Shown: in pieces, positions 42,398 to 51,116 of the stretch
How positions within the stretch are numbered: the stretch's first letter is position 1
How the letters are laid out: every line of letters begins with the position of its first letter
Source of the DNA: Bradyrhizobium diazoefficiens
GTDB taxonomy: Bacteria > Pseudomonadota > Alphaproteobacteria > Rhizobiales > Xanthobacteraceae
DNA length: 64,000 nucleotides
Reading direction: 5' to 3'
NCBI RefSeq assembly: GCF_016599855.1
Contig: NZ_CP067041.1
Location: 2,976,001 to 3,040,000 of the forward strand
Program-made: the position numbers and the translations under genes
Notes under the pieces: model-generated
Databases searched by the model: none
Told to the model about the DNA's origin: nothing
Seen by the model: only the letters and a program-made list of their open reading frames with translations

Positions 42398-44014
42398 TTG
42401 ACCGCAGCGACCACAGTTTACGCCCGCTTTCGCGAGACCGCCCTTCGCCGGGGGGAGGCGGGCTTCCTCAACGTGCTGCCGGAGACGGCCGACATCTATG
42501 GCATCTCGGCAGGCGAGATGTCCTATCGCGCCATGCTCGATCGGGTCGAGCGCCGGCGGACAGCGTTTGCGAGCCGGGGCTATGGCGAAGGCCACAGGGT
42601 CGGGCTGCTGCTCCAGAACAGGCCGGCGTTCGTCGAGCTGTGGTTCGCGCTCAATGCGCTTGGCGTCTCCGTGGTGCCGATCAATCCGGACCTGCGGATC
42701 AGCGAGCTCGAATACATCATTGCGCATTCCGAGATGAACGCGGCGTTCGTCCTCGCCGAGCGTCGTGGCGAAATGGAGACGGCGGCACGTCAGGCCGGTC
42801 GGCCGATCTCGGTCGTGACCGGCGAGGACGACGTCCCCGCGCCACTCGGTGGCGCGCGGGCGGCGAGCGAAGGCGACGGCTCGACCGAATGCGCGCTGCT
42901 CTACACGTCCGGAACGACAGGTCAGCCCAAGGGCTGCGTGCTCACCAACACCTATTTCCTGCATTCCGGCAACTGGTATCGCGACGCCGGCGGGCTGATT
43001 GATCTCAAGCCGGACGGCGAACGCATGATCACGCCGCTGCCGCTGTTCCACATGAATGCGATGGCGGTGTCGCTGATGGCGATGCTGTCGGTCGGTGGCA
43101 GCCTGACCATGCTCGATCGCTTCCATCCGCGCACCTGGTGGGCTTCCGTGCGCGACAGCCGCGCGACCTGCCTGCATTATCTCGGCGTGATGCCCTCGAT
43201 GCTGATGAGCGCGCCGGCATCGGCGCTGGATCGCGCGCACGCCGTGCGCTTCGGGTTCGGCGCCGGCGTCGACAAGCTCCTGCATGCGCCGTTCGAGGAG
43301 CGCTTCGGTTTTCCGCTGCTGGAAGCCTGGGCGATGACCGAGACGGGCAGCGGCGGCGTCATCGCCGCCAATGTCGAACCGCGCAAGATCGGCACCAGCT
43401 GTTTTGGCCGTCCCGCGCCCGAAGTCGACGTTCGGATCGTCGATGATAGCGGAAACGACGCGGCGGCCGGGACGCCGGGCGAACTCCTGGTGCGGCGCGC
43501 CGGCGCCGATCCACGCTACGGCTTCTTCCGGGAATACCTGAAGAATCCGACCGCCACCGCCGAGGCGTGGGAGGGCGGCTGGCTGCATACCGGCGACATC
43601 GTGTCGCGCGATGGGGACGGCGATCTGCACTTCGTCGATCGCAAGAAGAACGTGATCCGCCGTTCCGGCGAGAACATTGCCGCAGTCGAGGTCGAGTCCG
43701 TCCTCAATCGCCATCCCGCGATCAGGCAGGCTGCGGTTGCGGCGACGCCCGATCAGGTGCGCGGCGACGAGGTTGCCGCCGTCATCATCACCGAGGAGGC
43801 CGGCGCTGACCGCGCGCTGGCCGAGGACATCGTCCGCTGGAGCCTGGAGCAGATGGCCTATTACAAGGCGCCGGGATGGATCTGCTTCGTCGAGAGCCTG
43901 CCGCTGACGGCAACCGAGAAGATCCAGCGCGGCGGGTTGAAGGATTTTGTCGCCAGGCTGATGCGCGATGGGGCGTTCGTTGATCTCCGCGATCTCAAGA
44001 AGCGGCAGGTTTGA
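42398..44014 (+). CDS. AMP-dependent acid--CoA ligase
   Basis: A 538-residue ANL-superfamily ligase. The P-loop is LLYTSGTTGQPKGCVLTN (about residue 170), LPLFHMNAMA follows, then the hinge region GWLHTGDIVSRDGDGDLHF, DRKKNVIRRSGENI, and the C-terminal catalytic Lys in LTATEKIQRG. It would activate an aromatic or indolic carboxylate as its CoA thioester. The start is probably TTG 42398, 7 bases after the beta-subunit stop; no ATG is placed better. Confidence 0.9.
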   Translation: MTAATTVYARFRETALRRGEAGFLNVLPETADIYGISAGEMSYRAMLDRVERRRTAFASRGYGEGHRVGLLLQNRPAFVELWFALNALGVSVVPINPDLRISELEYIIAHSEMNAAFVLAERRGEMETAARQAGRPISVVTGEDDVPAPLGGARAASEGDGSTECALLYTSGTTGQPKGCVLTNTYFLHSGNWYRDAGGLIDLKPDGERMITPLPLFHMNAMAVSLMAMLSVGGSLTMLDRFHPRTWWASVRDSRATCLHYLGVMPSMLMSAPASALDRAHAVRFGFGAGVDKLLHAPFEERFGFPLLEAWAMTETGSGGVIAANVEPRKIGTSCFGRPAPEVDVRIVDDSGNDAAAGTPGELLVRRAGADPRYGFFREYLKNPTATAEAWEGGWLHTGDIVSRDGDGDLHFVDRKKNVIRRSGENIAAVEVESVLNRHPAIRQAAVAATPDQVRGDEVAAVIITEEAGADRALAEDIVRWSLEQMAYYKAPGWICFVESLPLTATEKIQRGGLKDFVARLMRDGAFVDLRDLKKRQV

Positions 44015-44016
44015 TC

Positions 44017-44745
44017 ATGAGCGAGATCCGTACGACACTCATCACCGGGGGGAATTCGGGGATCGGCGAGGCCCTCGCGAAAAAGCTCATCGAGAAGGGG
44101 CAGCGCGTGGTTACGGTCGGGCTGGAGAAGCCGGGCTGGACGCATGATCTTCTCGCGGCCTATCGCGCCGATCTGACCAGCATCGAGGCGACGCGCGCGA
44201 TCGCGCAGGAGATCTGTCGGGATCACGCCGTCGATTGTCTCGTGCACAATGCGGGCACCATCCTGCCGAACCTGCTGCCGGACGCGAGGCCGGAAGACAT
44301 TCTGATGCTGGCGCAGTTGCACCTGGGCGCGCCGATGCTCTTGACCCAGGCCGCACTGGACGGGATGCGTGCGCGCGGCTTCGGGCGCATCGTGTTCGTG
44401 AGCTCGCGCGCCGCGATGGGCGCGGCCACGCGCTCAGCCTATTCCGCCACCAAGGCCGGCATGCACGGTATGGCGCGGACCTGGGCGCTGGAGCTTGCCG
44501 CGAGCGGCATCACGGTGAACGTGGTCGCACCGGGGCCGATTCTGACCGACAATTTCTGGGGCATCATCCCAAAGGGTTCCGAGCAGCAGGAGCGGATGGC
44601 GCGGAACGTGCCGGTCGGGCGGCTCGGCTCGCGCGAGGACGTGGCGCACGCGATCGAATTTTTCCTCGACGAGCGCTCCGACTTTGTGACGGGACAGGTG
44701 CTCTATGTCTGCGGCGGCACCAGCCTGGTCGGCCTCGGGCCGTAG
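44017..44745 (+). CDS. short-chain dehydrogenase/reductase
   Basis: A 242-residue classical SDR: cofactor motif TGGNSGIGEALA, structural VHNAGT, and catalytic Ser in VFVSSRAAMG with YSATK. C-terminal PG-motif region VVAPGPILTDNF. It starts 2 bases after the CoA-ligase stop and ends inside a repeat element that probably terminates the operon. It may oxidise a hydroxyl formed by the Rieske oxygenase or a hydroxyacyl-CoA intermediate; that is inference. Confidence 0.9.
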   Translation: MSEIRTTLITGGNSGIGEALAKKLIEKGQRVVTVGLEKPGWTHDLLAAYRADLTSIEATRAIAQEICRDHAVDCLVHNAGTILPNLLPDARPEDILMLAQLHLGAPMLLTQAALDGMRARGFGRIVFVSSRAAMGAATRSAYSATKAGMHGMARTWALELAASGITVNVVAPGPILTDNFWGIIPKGSEQQERMARNVPVGRLGSREDVAHAIEFFLDERSDFVTGQVLYVCGGTSLVGLGP

Positions 44746-44814
44746 AGCATGATCCGGACCCGGAGGGCCGCGTTAGCGCAAAGTGTGAAGCGATTTTCCG
44801 AAAAGATCATGCTC
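44745..44814. repeat. intergenic palindromic repeat with GAGCATGATC ends
   Basis: GAGCATGATC (44745-44754) and GATCATGCTC (44805-44814) are perfect inverted 10-bp ends of a 70-bp element whose inner part contains AAGCGATTTTCCGAAAAG. Elements with these ends are widespread between genes in Bradyrhizobium, to my recollection. The SDR stop codon lies in its first base. It separates the convergent catabolic operon and marR genes and probably acts as a bidirectional terminator. Confidence 0.7.
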
Positions 44815-44827
44815 CAAACAAACAGAG

Positions 44828-45310
44828 TCAGATCTGGTTCTGGCGGATGTTGTCGACCATCTTGGCGAGCACGCGTGCGCACACCTCGATGTCGTCGGGG
44901 TCGATGCCTGCGGTCAGCCGTTCATAGTTCTTTTCCATGATCGGCCAGATCTTGCGCAGCAGGGCCTCGCCCTCAGGTGTCAATCCCACGACGCGGCGAC
45001 GCTGGTCCTCTTCTGCGATCTCGCGTTTGACGAGGCCCGAGGACACCATGGATTCGACCATGCGGCTGGCGGTCGACTGCTCGGTCACCGCAAGAACGGC
45101 GACCTCGTTGACGGTCAGGGTCCTGTAGATGAACAGGACCGACAGCGTTCGGAACACGACGTTATTGATGCCGTGCTCACTTAGATCCCGGTTCTGGTCG
45201 AGGTTCCAGCGATTGGCGAGCCGATTGAACAGATATGGGATGTAGGTTTGCAGTTGATCCCTGGTCCTCGGCGGACCCGACTTCCATCTGCTCTTGGATT
45301 CTCTGGCCAT
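44828..45310 (-). CDS. MarR family transcriptional regulator (first of pair)
   Basis: A 160-residue MarR protein with winged helix at about residues 60-125: LTVNEVAVLAVTEQSTASRMVESMV as helix-turn-helix, then KREIAEEDQRRRVVGLTPEGEALL as wing. The N-terminus is basic. Its ATG overlaps the last base of the preceding marR stop (TAATG), so both are made from one transcript. MarR proteins control auxin catabolism loci in plant-associated bacteria by binding the pathway substrate; this is the likely role here. Confidence 0.9.
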   Translation of the reverse strand: MARESKSRWKSGPPRTRDQLQTYIPYLFNRLANRWNLDQNRDLSEHGINNVVFRTLSVLFIYRTLTVNEVAVLAVTEQSTASRMVESMVSSGLVKREIAEEDQRRRVVGLTPEGEALLRKIWPIMEKNYERLTAGIDPDDIEVCARVLAKMVDNIRQNQI

Positions 45311-45804
45311 TATCTCTTGCGACTTTGCTTCTTGCTCTCGGTACGAATTTTTGAAGAGAGGGATTTCAACACCGACAATGCGATGTCCAGCTCCTGGGCC
45401 GGAACGTTCTCGAGCCGTTTGCCGAGATGTTTCTTGTGGACGGCGGCTGCCTTCCTGAACAGCGCTTCACCCTTCGGCGTGAGGCGCACAATGAACGACC
45501 GGCGGTCCTCGCTCGACATCTCCCTGCTAATGAGATCGTCGGCGAGCAGGCGCTGCACCAGCCCCGAGACATTGCCGCCGGTGACCTTCAGATTTTGCGA
45601 CAATTGCCCGAGCGCAAGGCCGTCGCTGTAGCGATCGAGCTGGGCCAGCACGTCGAACTTTGCGAGCGACAGGCCAAACTCGGAGTTCAGCATCGAATTC
45701 AGCGAGGCGAACAGCTCGCCATGCAGCGACAGCAATTGAAGCCAGAGCCGGGTTTCGATCTGCCCAGGGACGGAAACAATGTTCTCTTTGAGTGCTGCCG
45801 GCAT
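45310..45804 (-). CDS. MarR family transcriptional regulator (second of pair)
   Basis: A 164-residue MarR protein from ATG 45804; a TTG at 45837 would add eleven residues. Winged helix: LALGQLSQNLKVTGGNVSGLVQRLL, then SREMSSEDRRSFIVRLTPKGEALF. The C-terminus is Lys/Arg-rich. It is only distantly similar to its operon partner, so the two probably answer to different ligands or form a cascade. It lies 120 bp downstream of iorB. Confidence 0.88.
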   Translation of the reverse strand: MPAALKENIVSVPGQIETRLWLQLLSLHGELFASLNSMLNSEFGLSLAKFDVLAQLDRYSDGLALGQLSQNLKVTGGNVSGLVQRLLADDLISREMSSEDRRSFIVRLTPKGEALFRKAAAVHKKHLGKRLENVPAQELDIALSVLKSLSSKIRTESKKQSRKR

Positions 45805-45958
45805 CGCATGACCATCGAGTACAAAGTGTCTCGTCAATTGAGGGGATTATCGCGGGTCTTTCGCTCCGATTAGCAACCTCAGAATCGTAGTCAAGCCGCC
45901 TGATCCTGACGTCCTTCAATCCGTACGGCAATCGAATCCTGTGCCGGGCGCGATCGCA

Positions 45959-47524
45959 TCATGCGAAGGTCTTGATGGTCTGGATCACGCCGTCGAGCGC
46001 CGTGCCGGCGCTGTCCTTCAGTGCGGCCTCCCGCAGGCGGCGCGCCCAATCGGCGGCATCATCGCGTTTCTCGATCAGCTTGATCGCTGCCAGCGTCTTG
46101 TCGAACTTCGACAGCCCCCGGCTGTGGGTATCGGAATAGCCTTTCACCAGGCGGCGGCATTGCAGGATTTCGACACCGAGCTGGTAATTGGTGCCGACTG
46201 CCTCGGTTGCGACCTTGAGCCATGCGTCCCGGTGCGCCGTCTCGACGGCGTGACGCAGCGAGCGCCGGCGCAGGCCGCGCATCCCGCCCACGACATAAAG
46301 CGCCAGGAACCACGGCAGCGAATAGGTCCGCACCCGGCGTCCTTTGTTGACGCGGCGATCGAGCCAGCCAAGGAGGCGCGGCCGCGCGCCCAGCCAGCGG
46401 CCGAGGCCGGCCGGCAGCATGCCCATCACCTCCTCCATGCGGGGATGCATGAATTCGGTGGTCTGGAGCACCTGTCCTTCGGACATCTCGAGCTCGCTCT
46501 CGATGCGCGCACGCCGACCTGCGCGCGTCTTGAGGTCGGCGACGCGGATGACGTCGTCGTAGGTCATGGCGTTGGCGAGGTACTTTGCCGCGGTCTGCGT
46601 GAAGGTATAGCCCCGCGTGCCACCGCCGGCGTTTCGGTCGGCCGCGTGCAGCGCCTTGAGGATGTCGAGATATTCGCCGCCATAGGCGACGTCCTGGAAG
46701 TCGACGATCTTCCTCAAGCCGGCGCGGGCCATGGCGAGCGCGGGCTCGGGCAGATCCTGATTCAATCTCGCAACAAGCGCGGCGAGATGCGGATCGGGCG
46801 TTGCGGGAGAGGGGATATTATCCGCCCGTTTCGGTTGCGTCGGCGCTGCAACCTCGGCCCGGCCGGTCTTGACCCGTTCAAAGGCGGCCTCGAACGTCTC
46901 GACGCTGGCCTTCGCGCCTTTGCCGCCGGCGCGGATGACGTCGAGATAGCTGTCGCGGCCGAACGGCAGCACATCGGTGGCCGCGAGCGCGCCGAGCATC
47001 GCAGCCGAGATGACGCTGCCATGCGCGATCGCCAGCGCGTTCAAATCGAAGATGATCTCGGTCTTGGCGGCGACCCCGATGGCGCCGGTGACGGCGCCAT
47101 CGTCGGCGATGCCGTTGCCCGGCGCGATCTTCTCGCCGATCGCAAACGACCGGTGGTTGGACGCGATCAGCGTGGTGCGATCCGGTGTCACGAGGCCGCG
47201 CAGGATCGATCGACCGGCTTCCATGAACTCCGCCGCCATCACCACGTCGACATCGCCGGGCGTCGGCATCAGCGACAGGATCGGCTTGCGGCCGGCGAGC
47301 GGCGGCATCGCCTCGATGTAGTAGATCGTGGCGCCGGTGCGCTGGGCGACGCCGGGCACCGAGGTCGACTGCGCGACCCAGCCCTGGTTTTCGGCGAGCT
47401 GGACGATCCAGTCGGTCAGAACACCGCCGCCCTGGCCGCCCATCGCGACGATCGCGATCGAGATCGGCCGCTCGGTGGCTTCACCTGCGGCGGGAAGCGC
47501 CAGTCGGACCGTTTCGTCTCTCAT
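45959..47524 (-). CDS. iorB: indolepyruvate ferredoxin oxidoreductase beta subunit with extended C-terminus
   Basis: A 521-residue protein. The gamma-type 2-oxoacid oxidoreductase domain covers about residues 20-215 (IAIVAMGGQGGGVLTDWIV, PGVAQRTGATIYYIE, NHRSFAIGEKIAPGNG). The remaining about 300 residues form the helical domain (DUF6537-like) often fused to aerobic IorB homologues. Together with IorA it would oxidatively decarboxylate an aryl-pyruvate to an aryl-acetyl-CoA with ferredoxin, or catalyse a related 2-oxoacid step. It overlaps iorA by ATGA. Confidence 0.9.
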   Translation of the reverse strand: MRDETVRLALPAAGEATERPISIAIVAMGGQGGGVLTDWIVQLAENQGWVAQSTSVPGVAQRTGATIYYIEAMPPLAGRKPILSLMPTPGDVDVVMAAEFMEAGRSILRGLVTPDRTTLIASNHRSFAIGEKIAPGNGIADDGAVTGAIGVAAKTEIIFDLNALAIAHGSVISAAMLGALAATDVLPFGRDSYLDVIRAGGKGAKASVETFEAAFERVKTGRAEVAAPTQPKRADNIPSPATPDPHLAALVARLNQDLPEPALAMARAGLRKIVDFQDVAYGGEYLDILKALHAADRNAGGGTRGYTFTQTAAKYLANAMTYDDVIRVADLKTRAGRRARIESELEMSEGQVLQTTEFMHPRMEEVMGMLPAGLGRWLGARPRLLGWLDRRVNKGRRVRTYSLPWFLALYVVGGMRGLRRRSLRHAVETAHRDAWLKVATEAVGTNYQLGVEILQCRRLVKGYSDTHSRGLSKFDKTLAAIKLIEKRDDAADWARRLREAALKDSAGTALDGVIQTIKTFA

Positions 47525-49680
47525 GCCAGCGCCTCGAGTGCCGGCCGCCGGCGGTCGCGCCGCCGTTGCAGCCAGCCGATCACGGTCATGGCGATTTTGG
47601 ATTTGAAAGTGTCCCAGCGGGTCGGGTTATGGATGACGTCGGCGCGATAGAACGACGGGCACAGCACGGCAGCCTCCGCGACCTCGCCGCAATTACCGCA
47701 ACCGACGCAGGAATTGTCGATCGCCGCGACAGGGTCATCGCGCAAGGGATCGTCGAGCTGCTTCACCGAGAGCGAGGGACAGCCGGAGAGCCGGATGCAG
47801 GCATGGTCGCCGGTGCAGACGTCCTCGTCGACGCCGAAACGCTCCTTGACGATGCGCAACCCGTCCTTGATCGCCTTGGTCATCTGCGGCTTCACGCGGC
47901 GCTGCTTATTTAGCATGCATTCGGAGGAGGCGACGATGACTTTGGGGCCTTCGTCCCTGGTCGTCAGCGCTTCCTTCAACGTGTCGCGCATCTTGCCGAC
48001 GTCATAGGTGCGGTCGATCTGCCGCACCCATTGGCCGCCGATGCCCTTCACGGCCTTGACGATCGAATTATTGGTGTCGCGCCGCTTATTGATCGCGCGC
48101 GAGGACAGGATGTCCTGACCGCCGGTCGCCGAGGTGTAGTAATTGTCGACGATGACGAACACGCCGTCATGCTTGTTGAACACGGCATTGCCGATGCCGC
48201 TCGTCAGTCCGTTGTGCCAGAAGCCGCCGTCGCCCATCACCGCGATCGAGCGTTTGTCGGCCTTGACGTTGAAGGCCGAGGTCGAGGCCGGGCCAAGGCC
48301 GAAGCCCATGGTGGTCGCGCCGATGTTGAAGGGCGGCAGGATCGAGAACAGATGGCAGCCGATGTCGGCCGAGACGTGGTGCTGGCCGAGCTCCTCCTCG
48401 ACGAGCTTCATGGCGGCGAAGATCGGCCGTTCCGGGCAGCCGGTGCAAAGCCCGGGCGGGCGCGCAGGCACCAACTGCTTGAGCTTCTCGACCGCGGGGT
48501 GATTGAGCACGGGCGCGGCATCCGGCGCCGGCGGCCGATTGCCGAGCAGCCGCGGCTCGGTCTTCTCCAGGAATTCCCTGACGCCGCCGAGCAGGACCTG
48601 CGCCGTGTAGTCGCCGCCCATCGGCAGCACGTCCTTGCCGTGGACGCGCGCGTTGAGGTCCTTGCGGCGCAAGATGGTATTGATCGCCTGCTCCAGATAT
48701 TCCGGCTGGCCTTCCTCGACGATCAGGACGGCGTCTTTGTCGAGGCAAAATTCTGCGACCTCGGCGTCGATCACGGGATAGGTGACGTTCATGACGTAAA
48801 GCGGCACCTGCGTGTTGCCGTAGGCATCCGACAGCCCGAGATATTGCAGCGCGCGGATGACATTGTTGTACATGCCGCCCTGCATGATGATGCCGACCTT
48901 GCCCTGCTTCGGCCCCATCCACTCATTCAACTTGTTGTCTCTGACGAAGCCGATCGCCGCGGGCATCCGCGTCTTGATCTTCTCCTGCTCGTGCTCATAG
49001 GCCGCCGGCGGCAGCACGATGCGATTGACGTCCCGCTTGGGGTTGTTGAGCGCATCCTTGATGGTGTGAGCCGGCCGGACATTGTCCTTGCACGCAAAGC
49101 TGCCGTGCATGTGACAGGCGCGGACGCGGATCTCCAGCATCACCGGGGTGTTCGAGACCTCGGAGAGCTCAAACCCCTTCTCGATCAAATTGACGATGCA
49201 CTCATGGTCGGGGCGGGGATCGAGCAGCCACATCTGCGACTTCATCGCAAAGGCGTGGGTGCGCTCCTGCATGATGGAGGATCCCTCGCCATAGTCCTCG
49301 CCGACGATGATCATGGTGCCGCCGGTGACGCCGCCCGACGCGAGATTGGCGAGCGCGTCCGAGGCGACGTTGGTGCCGACCGTCGACTTCCAAGCCACCG
49401 CGCCGCGCAGCGGATACATCACCGAAGCCGACAGCATCGCTGCAGCCGCCGCTTCATTGGCGGAGCTCTGAAAGACGACGCCGAGATCGTCGAGCACGTC
49501 CTTGGCGTCGGCCAGCACGTCCATCAGGTGCGAGATCGGAGAACCCTGATAGCCGCCGACATAGGCGACGCCGGATTGCAGAAGTGCCTTGGTGATGGCG
49601 AGGATGCCTTCGCCGCGGAACGTGTCGCCATCGCCGAGCCGGAGATCCTCGACTTCGCGAGCAAAAGACCGTTCAGCCAT
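47521..49680 (-). CDS. iorA: indolepyruvate ferredoxin oxidoreductase alpha subunit
   Basis: A 719-residue TPP enzyme. The N-terminal pyrimidine-binding domain has VAYVGGYQGSPISHLMDVL. The TPP-binding C-domain has GLCTGCPERPIFAAMKL, ADIGCHLFSILPPF and MGDGGFWHNGLTSGI with NYYTSATGGQ. The end carries Fe-S motifs, CVGCGNCGEVAEAAVLCPSF preceded by CTGDHACIRLSGCP. GGAGG is 6 bases upstream of ATG. Its promoter carries the same TATG-N6-CATA element as the Rieske operon, tying the two units to one regulator. Confidence 0.92.
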   Translation of the reverse strand: MAERSFAREVEDLRLGDGDTFRGEGILAITKALLQSGVAYVGGYQGSPISHLMDVLADAKDVLDDLGVVFQSSANEAAAAAMLSASVMYPLRGAVAWKSTVGTNVASDALANLASGGVTGGTMIIVGEDYGEGSSIMQERTHAFAMKSQMWLLDPRPDHECIVNLIEKGFELSEVSNTPVMLEIRVRACHMHGSFACKDNVRPAHTIKDALNNPKRDVNRIVLPPAAYEHEQEKIKTRMPAAIGFVRDNKLNEWMGPKQGKVGIIMQGGMYNNVIRALQYLGLSDAYGNTQVPLYVMNVTYPVIDAEVAEFCLDKDAVLIVEEGQPEYLEQAINTILRRKDLNARVHGKDVLPMGGDYTAQVLLGGVREFLEKTEPRLLGNRPPAPDAAPVLNHPAVEKLKQLVPARPPGLCTGCPERPIFAAMKLVEEELGQHHVSADIGCHLFSILPPFNIGATTMGFGLGPASTSAFNVKADKRSIAVMGDGGFWHNGLTSGIGNAVFNKHDGVFVIVDNYYTSATGGQDILSSRAINKRRDTNNSIVKAVKGIGGQWVRQIDRTYDVGKMRDTLKEALTTRDEGPKVIVASSECMLNKQRRVKPQMTKAIKDGLRIVKERFGVDEDVCTGDHACIRLSGCPSLSVKQLDDPLRDDPVAAIDNSCVGCGNCGEVAEAAVLCPSFYRADVIHNPTRWDTFKSKIAMTVIGWLQRRRDRRRPALEALA

Positions 49681-49692
49681 TGCACCCTCCAG

Positions 49693-49732
49693 AAATATGC
49701 GATAGCATACGTTTATATGTGAAGTAAGTCAA
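49693..49732 (-). promoter_or_regulatory. iorAB promoter overlapped by shared operator
   Basis: On the minus strand TTGACT (49732-49727), a 17-base spacer and TATGCT (49709-49704) form a sigma-70 promoter about 24 bases before iorA. The palindrome TATG (49696-49699), N6, CATA (49706-49709) covers the -10. Flanks AAATATGC and CATAC match the element at 39573-39590. Confidence 0.6.
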
Positions 49733-49807
49733 CGCCGCGCCATGCTAGCACGCTTGCGAATCCTCTTTCCGGCAAGGCGGCCATGAGCCGGCGACAGGGT
49801 AGGGCCG

Positions 49808-50830
49808 ATGCTGAAGCTGCCTCGCTTTAGAGCCGCCGCCGTCCAGGCTTCACCAGTCTATCTCAATGCCAGCGCGACCGCCGAGAAGGCAGCCTCACTG
49901 GTGCGTGAGGCGGCGGCCAATGGCGCAAGGCTCGTCGCCTTCCCCGAGGTGTTCGTGCCCGGCTACCCCTACTGGAACTGGATCACCGATCCCGTCACCG
50001 GCAGCGCGTGGTTCGAAAAGCTCGCAAAAGCATCGGTGCTGGTGCCGGGTCCGGAGGTTGATATCGTCCGGAATGCGGCGCGCGATAGCGGATGCTATGT
50101 CGTGCTCGGCGTCAACGAGCGCAGCCCGGTCTCGCTCGGCACGATCTACAATACGCTCGTCTTCATCGGGCCGGACGGTGCATTGTTGGGCAAGCACCGC
50201 AAGCTGGTTCCGACTTGGGCAGAGAAGCTGACCTGGACCGGCGGTGACGGGTCGAGCCTGCGCGTCTACGATACCGAGATCGGGCGTCTCGGCGGCCTTG
50301 CCTGCGGCGAGAACACCAACACGCTCGCGCGTTTTGCGCTGCTGGGCCAAGGTGAGCTCGTACATGTCGCGAGCTACATCTCGCTTCCCGTGGCGCCGCC
50401 GGACTACGACATGGCGGAGGCGATCAAGTTGCGCGCGATTGCCCACTCTTTCGAAGGGAAGATCTTCACGGTCGTCTCCTGCTCGACGGTGTCGGAGGAG
50501 ATCATCACCGCGATGGAGAGCGTCGTTCCCGACGCACGCGCGCGTCTGCAACGGAAGTCGAGCGCGTTCTCCGGGATCATCGGTCCCGATGGGCGCGTGG
50601 TCGGCGCAGCACTGATCGACGACGAAGGCATCGTCTACGCCGACATCGACCTTGATCGCTGCATCCAGCCGAAGCAGATGCATGACATCGTCGGGCACTA
50701 CAACCGGTTCGACATTTTCGATCTGCGGGTCAATCGCCGTCCGCTCGCGCCGCTGGGCCTCGGTGAGCGCATGGCGGGCGAGGCGGCGGAGCAGGGCTTC
50801 ACGCCGATCCCACTCAATTCGGAAGCTTGA
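49808..50830 (+). CDS. nitrilase
   Basis: A 340-residue nitrilase-branch member of the CN-hydrolase superfamily. The catalytic triad is readable as E47 (FPEVFVPGYP), K132 (KHRKLVPTW) and C166 (LACGENTNTL), with the nitrilase-type CGEN at the nucleophile. Length and the HYNRFDIF C-terminal region fit arylacetonitrilases and aliphatic nitrilases. It diverges from iorA. In this locus a plausible reaction is indole-3-acetonitrile to indole-3-acetate; that is inference from context. Confidence 0.92.
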   Translation: MLKLPRFRAAAVQASPVYLNASATAEKAASLVREAAANGARLVAFPEVFVPGYPYWNWITDPVTGSAWFEKLAKASVLVPGPEVDIVRNAARDSGCYVVLGVNERSPVSLGTIYNTLVFIGPDGALLGKHRKLVPTWAEKLTWTGGDGSSLRVYDTEIGRLGGLACGENTNTLARFALLGQGELVHVASYISLPVAPPDYDMAEAIKLRAIAHSFEGKIFTVVSCSTVSEEIITAMESVVPDARARLQRKSSAFSGIIGPDGRVVGAALIDDEGIVYADIDLDRCIQPKQMHDIVGHYNRFDIFDLRVNRRPLAPLGLGERMAGEAAEQGFTPIPLNSEA

Positions 50831-50870
50831 TGAGATGAAGTCTGGCTGCGAGCCGCGAAGAAGGTGCACT

Positions 50871-51035
50871 CCCTCCCCCGCTTGCGGGGGAGGGCTGGGG
50901 AGAGGGTGTGTCCGCGTCGGGATTGTCAGGGATTGCGGAGGACGTGCCAGCGTGGCGAGAGCCCTCACCCGCCGCGCTCGGGACGATGCTTCGCATCGCC
51001 CGGGGCGCGTCGGCCTCTCCCGCAAGCGGGAGAGG
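50871..51035. repeat. complex palindromic repeat element between nitrilase and dioxygenase genes
   Basis: It starts with an 11-bp-arm hairpin (CCCTCCCCCGC, TT, GCGGGGGAGGG, 50871-50894). In the middle is CGATGC-TTC-GCATCG. It ends with a 10-bp-arm hairpin (CCTCTCCCGC, AA, GCGGGAGAGG, 51014-51035). The outer arms are related in sequence, as in REP/BIME-type elements. Such GC-rich 'ccctcccc...gcgggag' repeats are common between genes in Bradyrhizobium, from memory. It may also stabilise or terminate the nitrilase mRNA. Confidence 0.65.
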
Positions 51036-51116
51036 CGGAGCCCGCCGCGGCCCAATCAACTCAGCCCAAACTCATTGGGCTTTAGGCGAAGCCACGAGAC
51101 AGGACTTGGAGGTAGC

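Noticed and set aside
49681..49807. A second copy of the TATG-N6-CATA operator serving the nitrilase promoter
   Set aside because: Only one copy is present in the divergent region, and it overlaps the minus-strand promoter; no clear plus-strand -35/-10 could be placed next to it.
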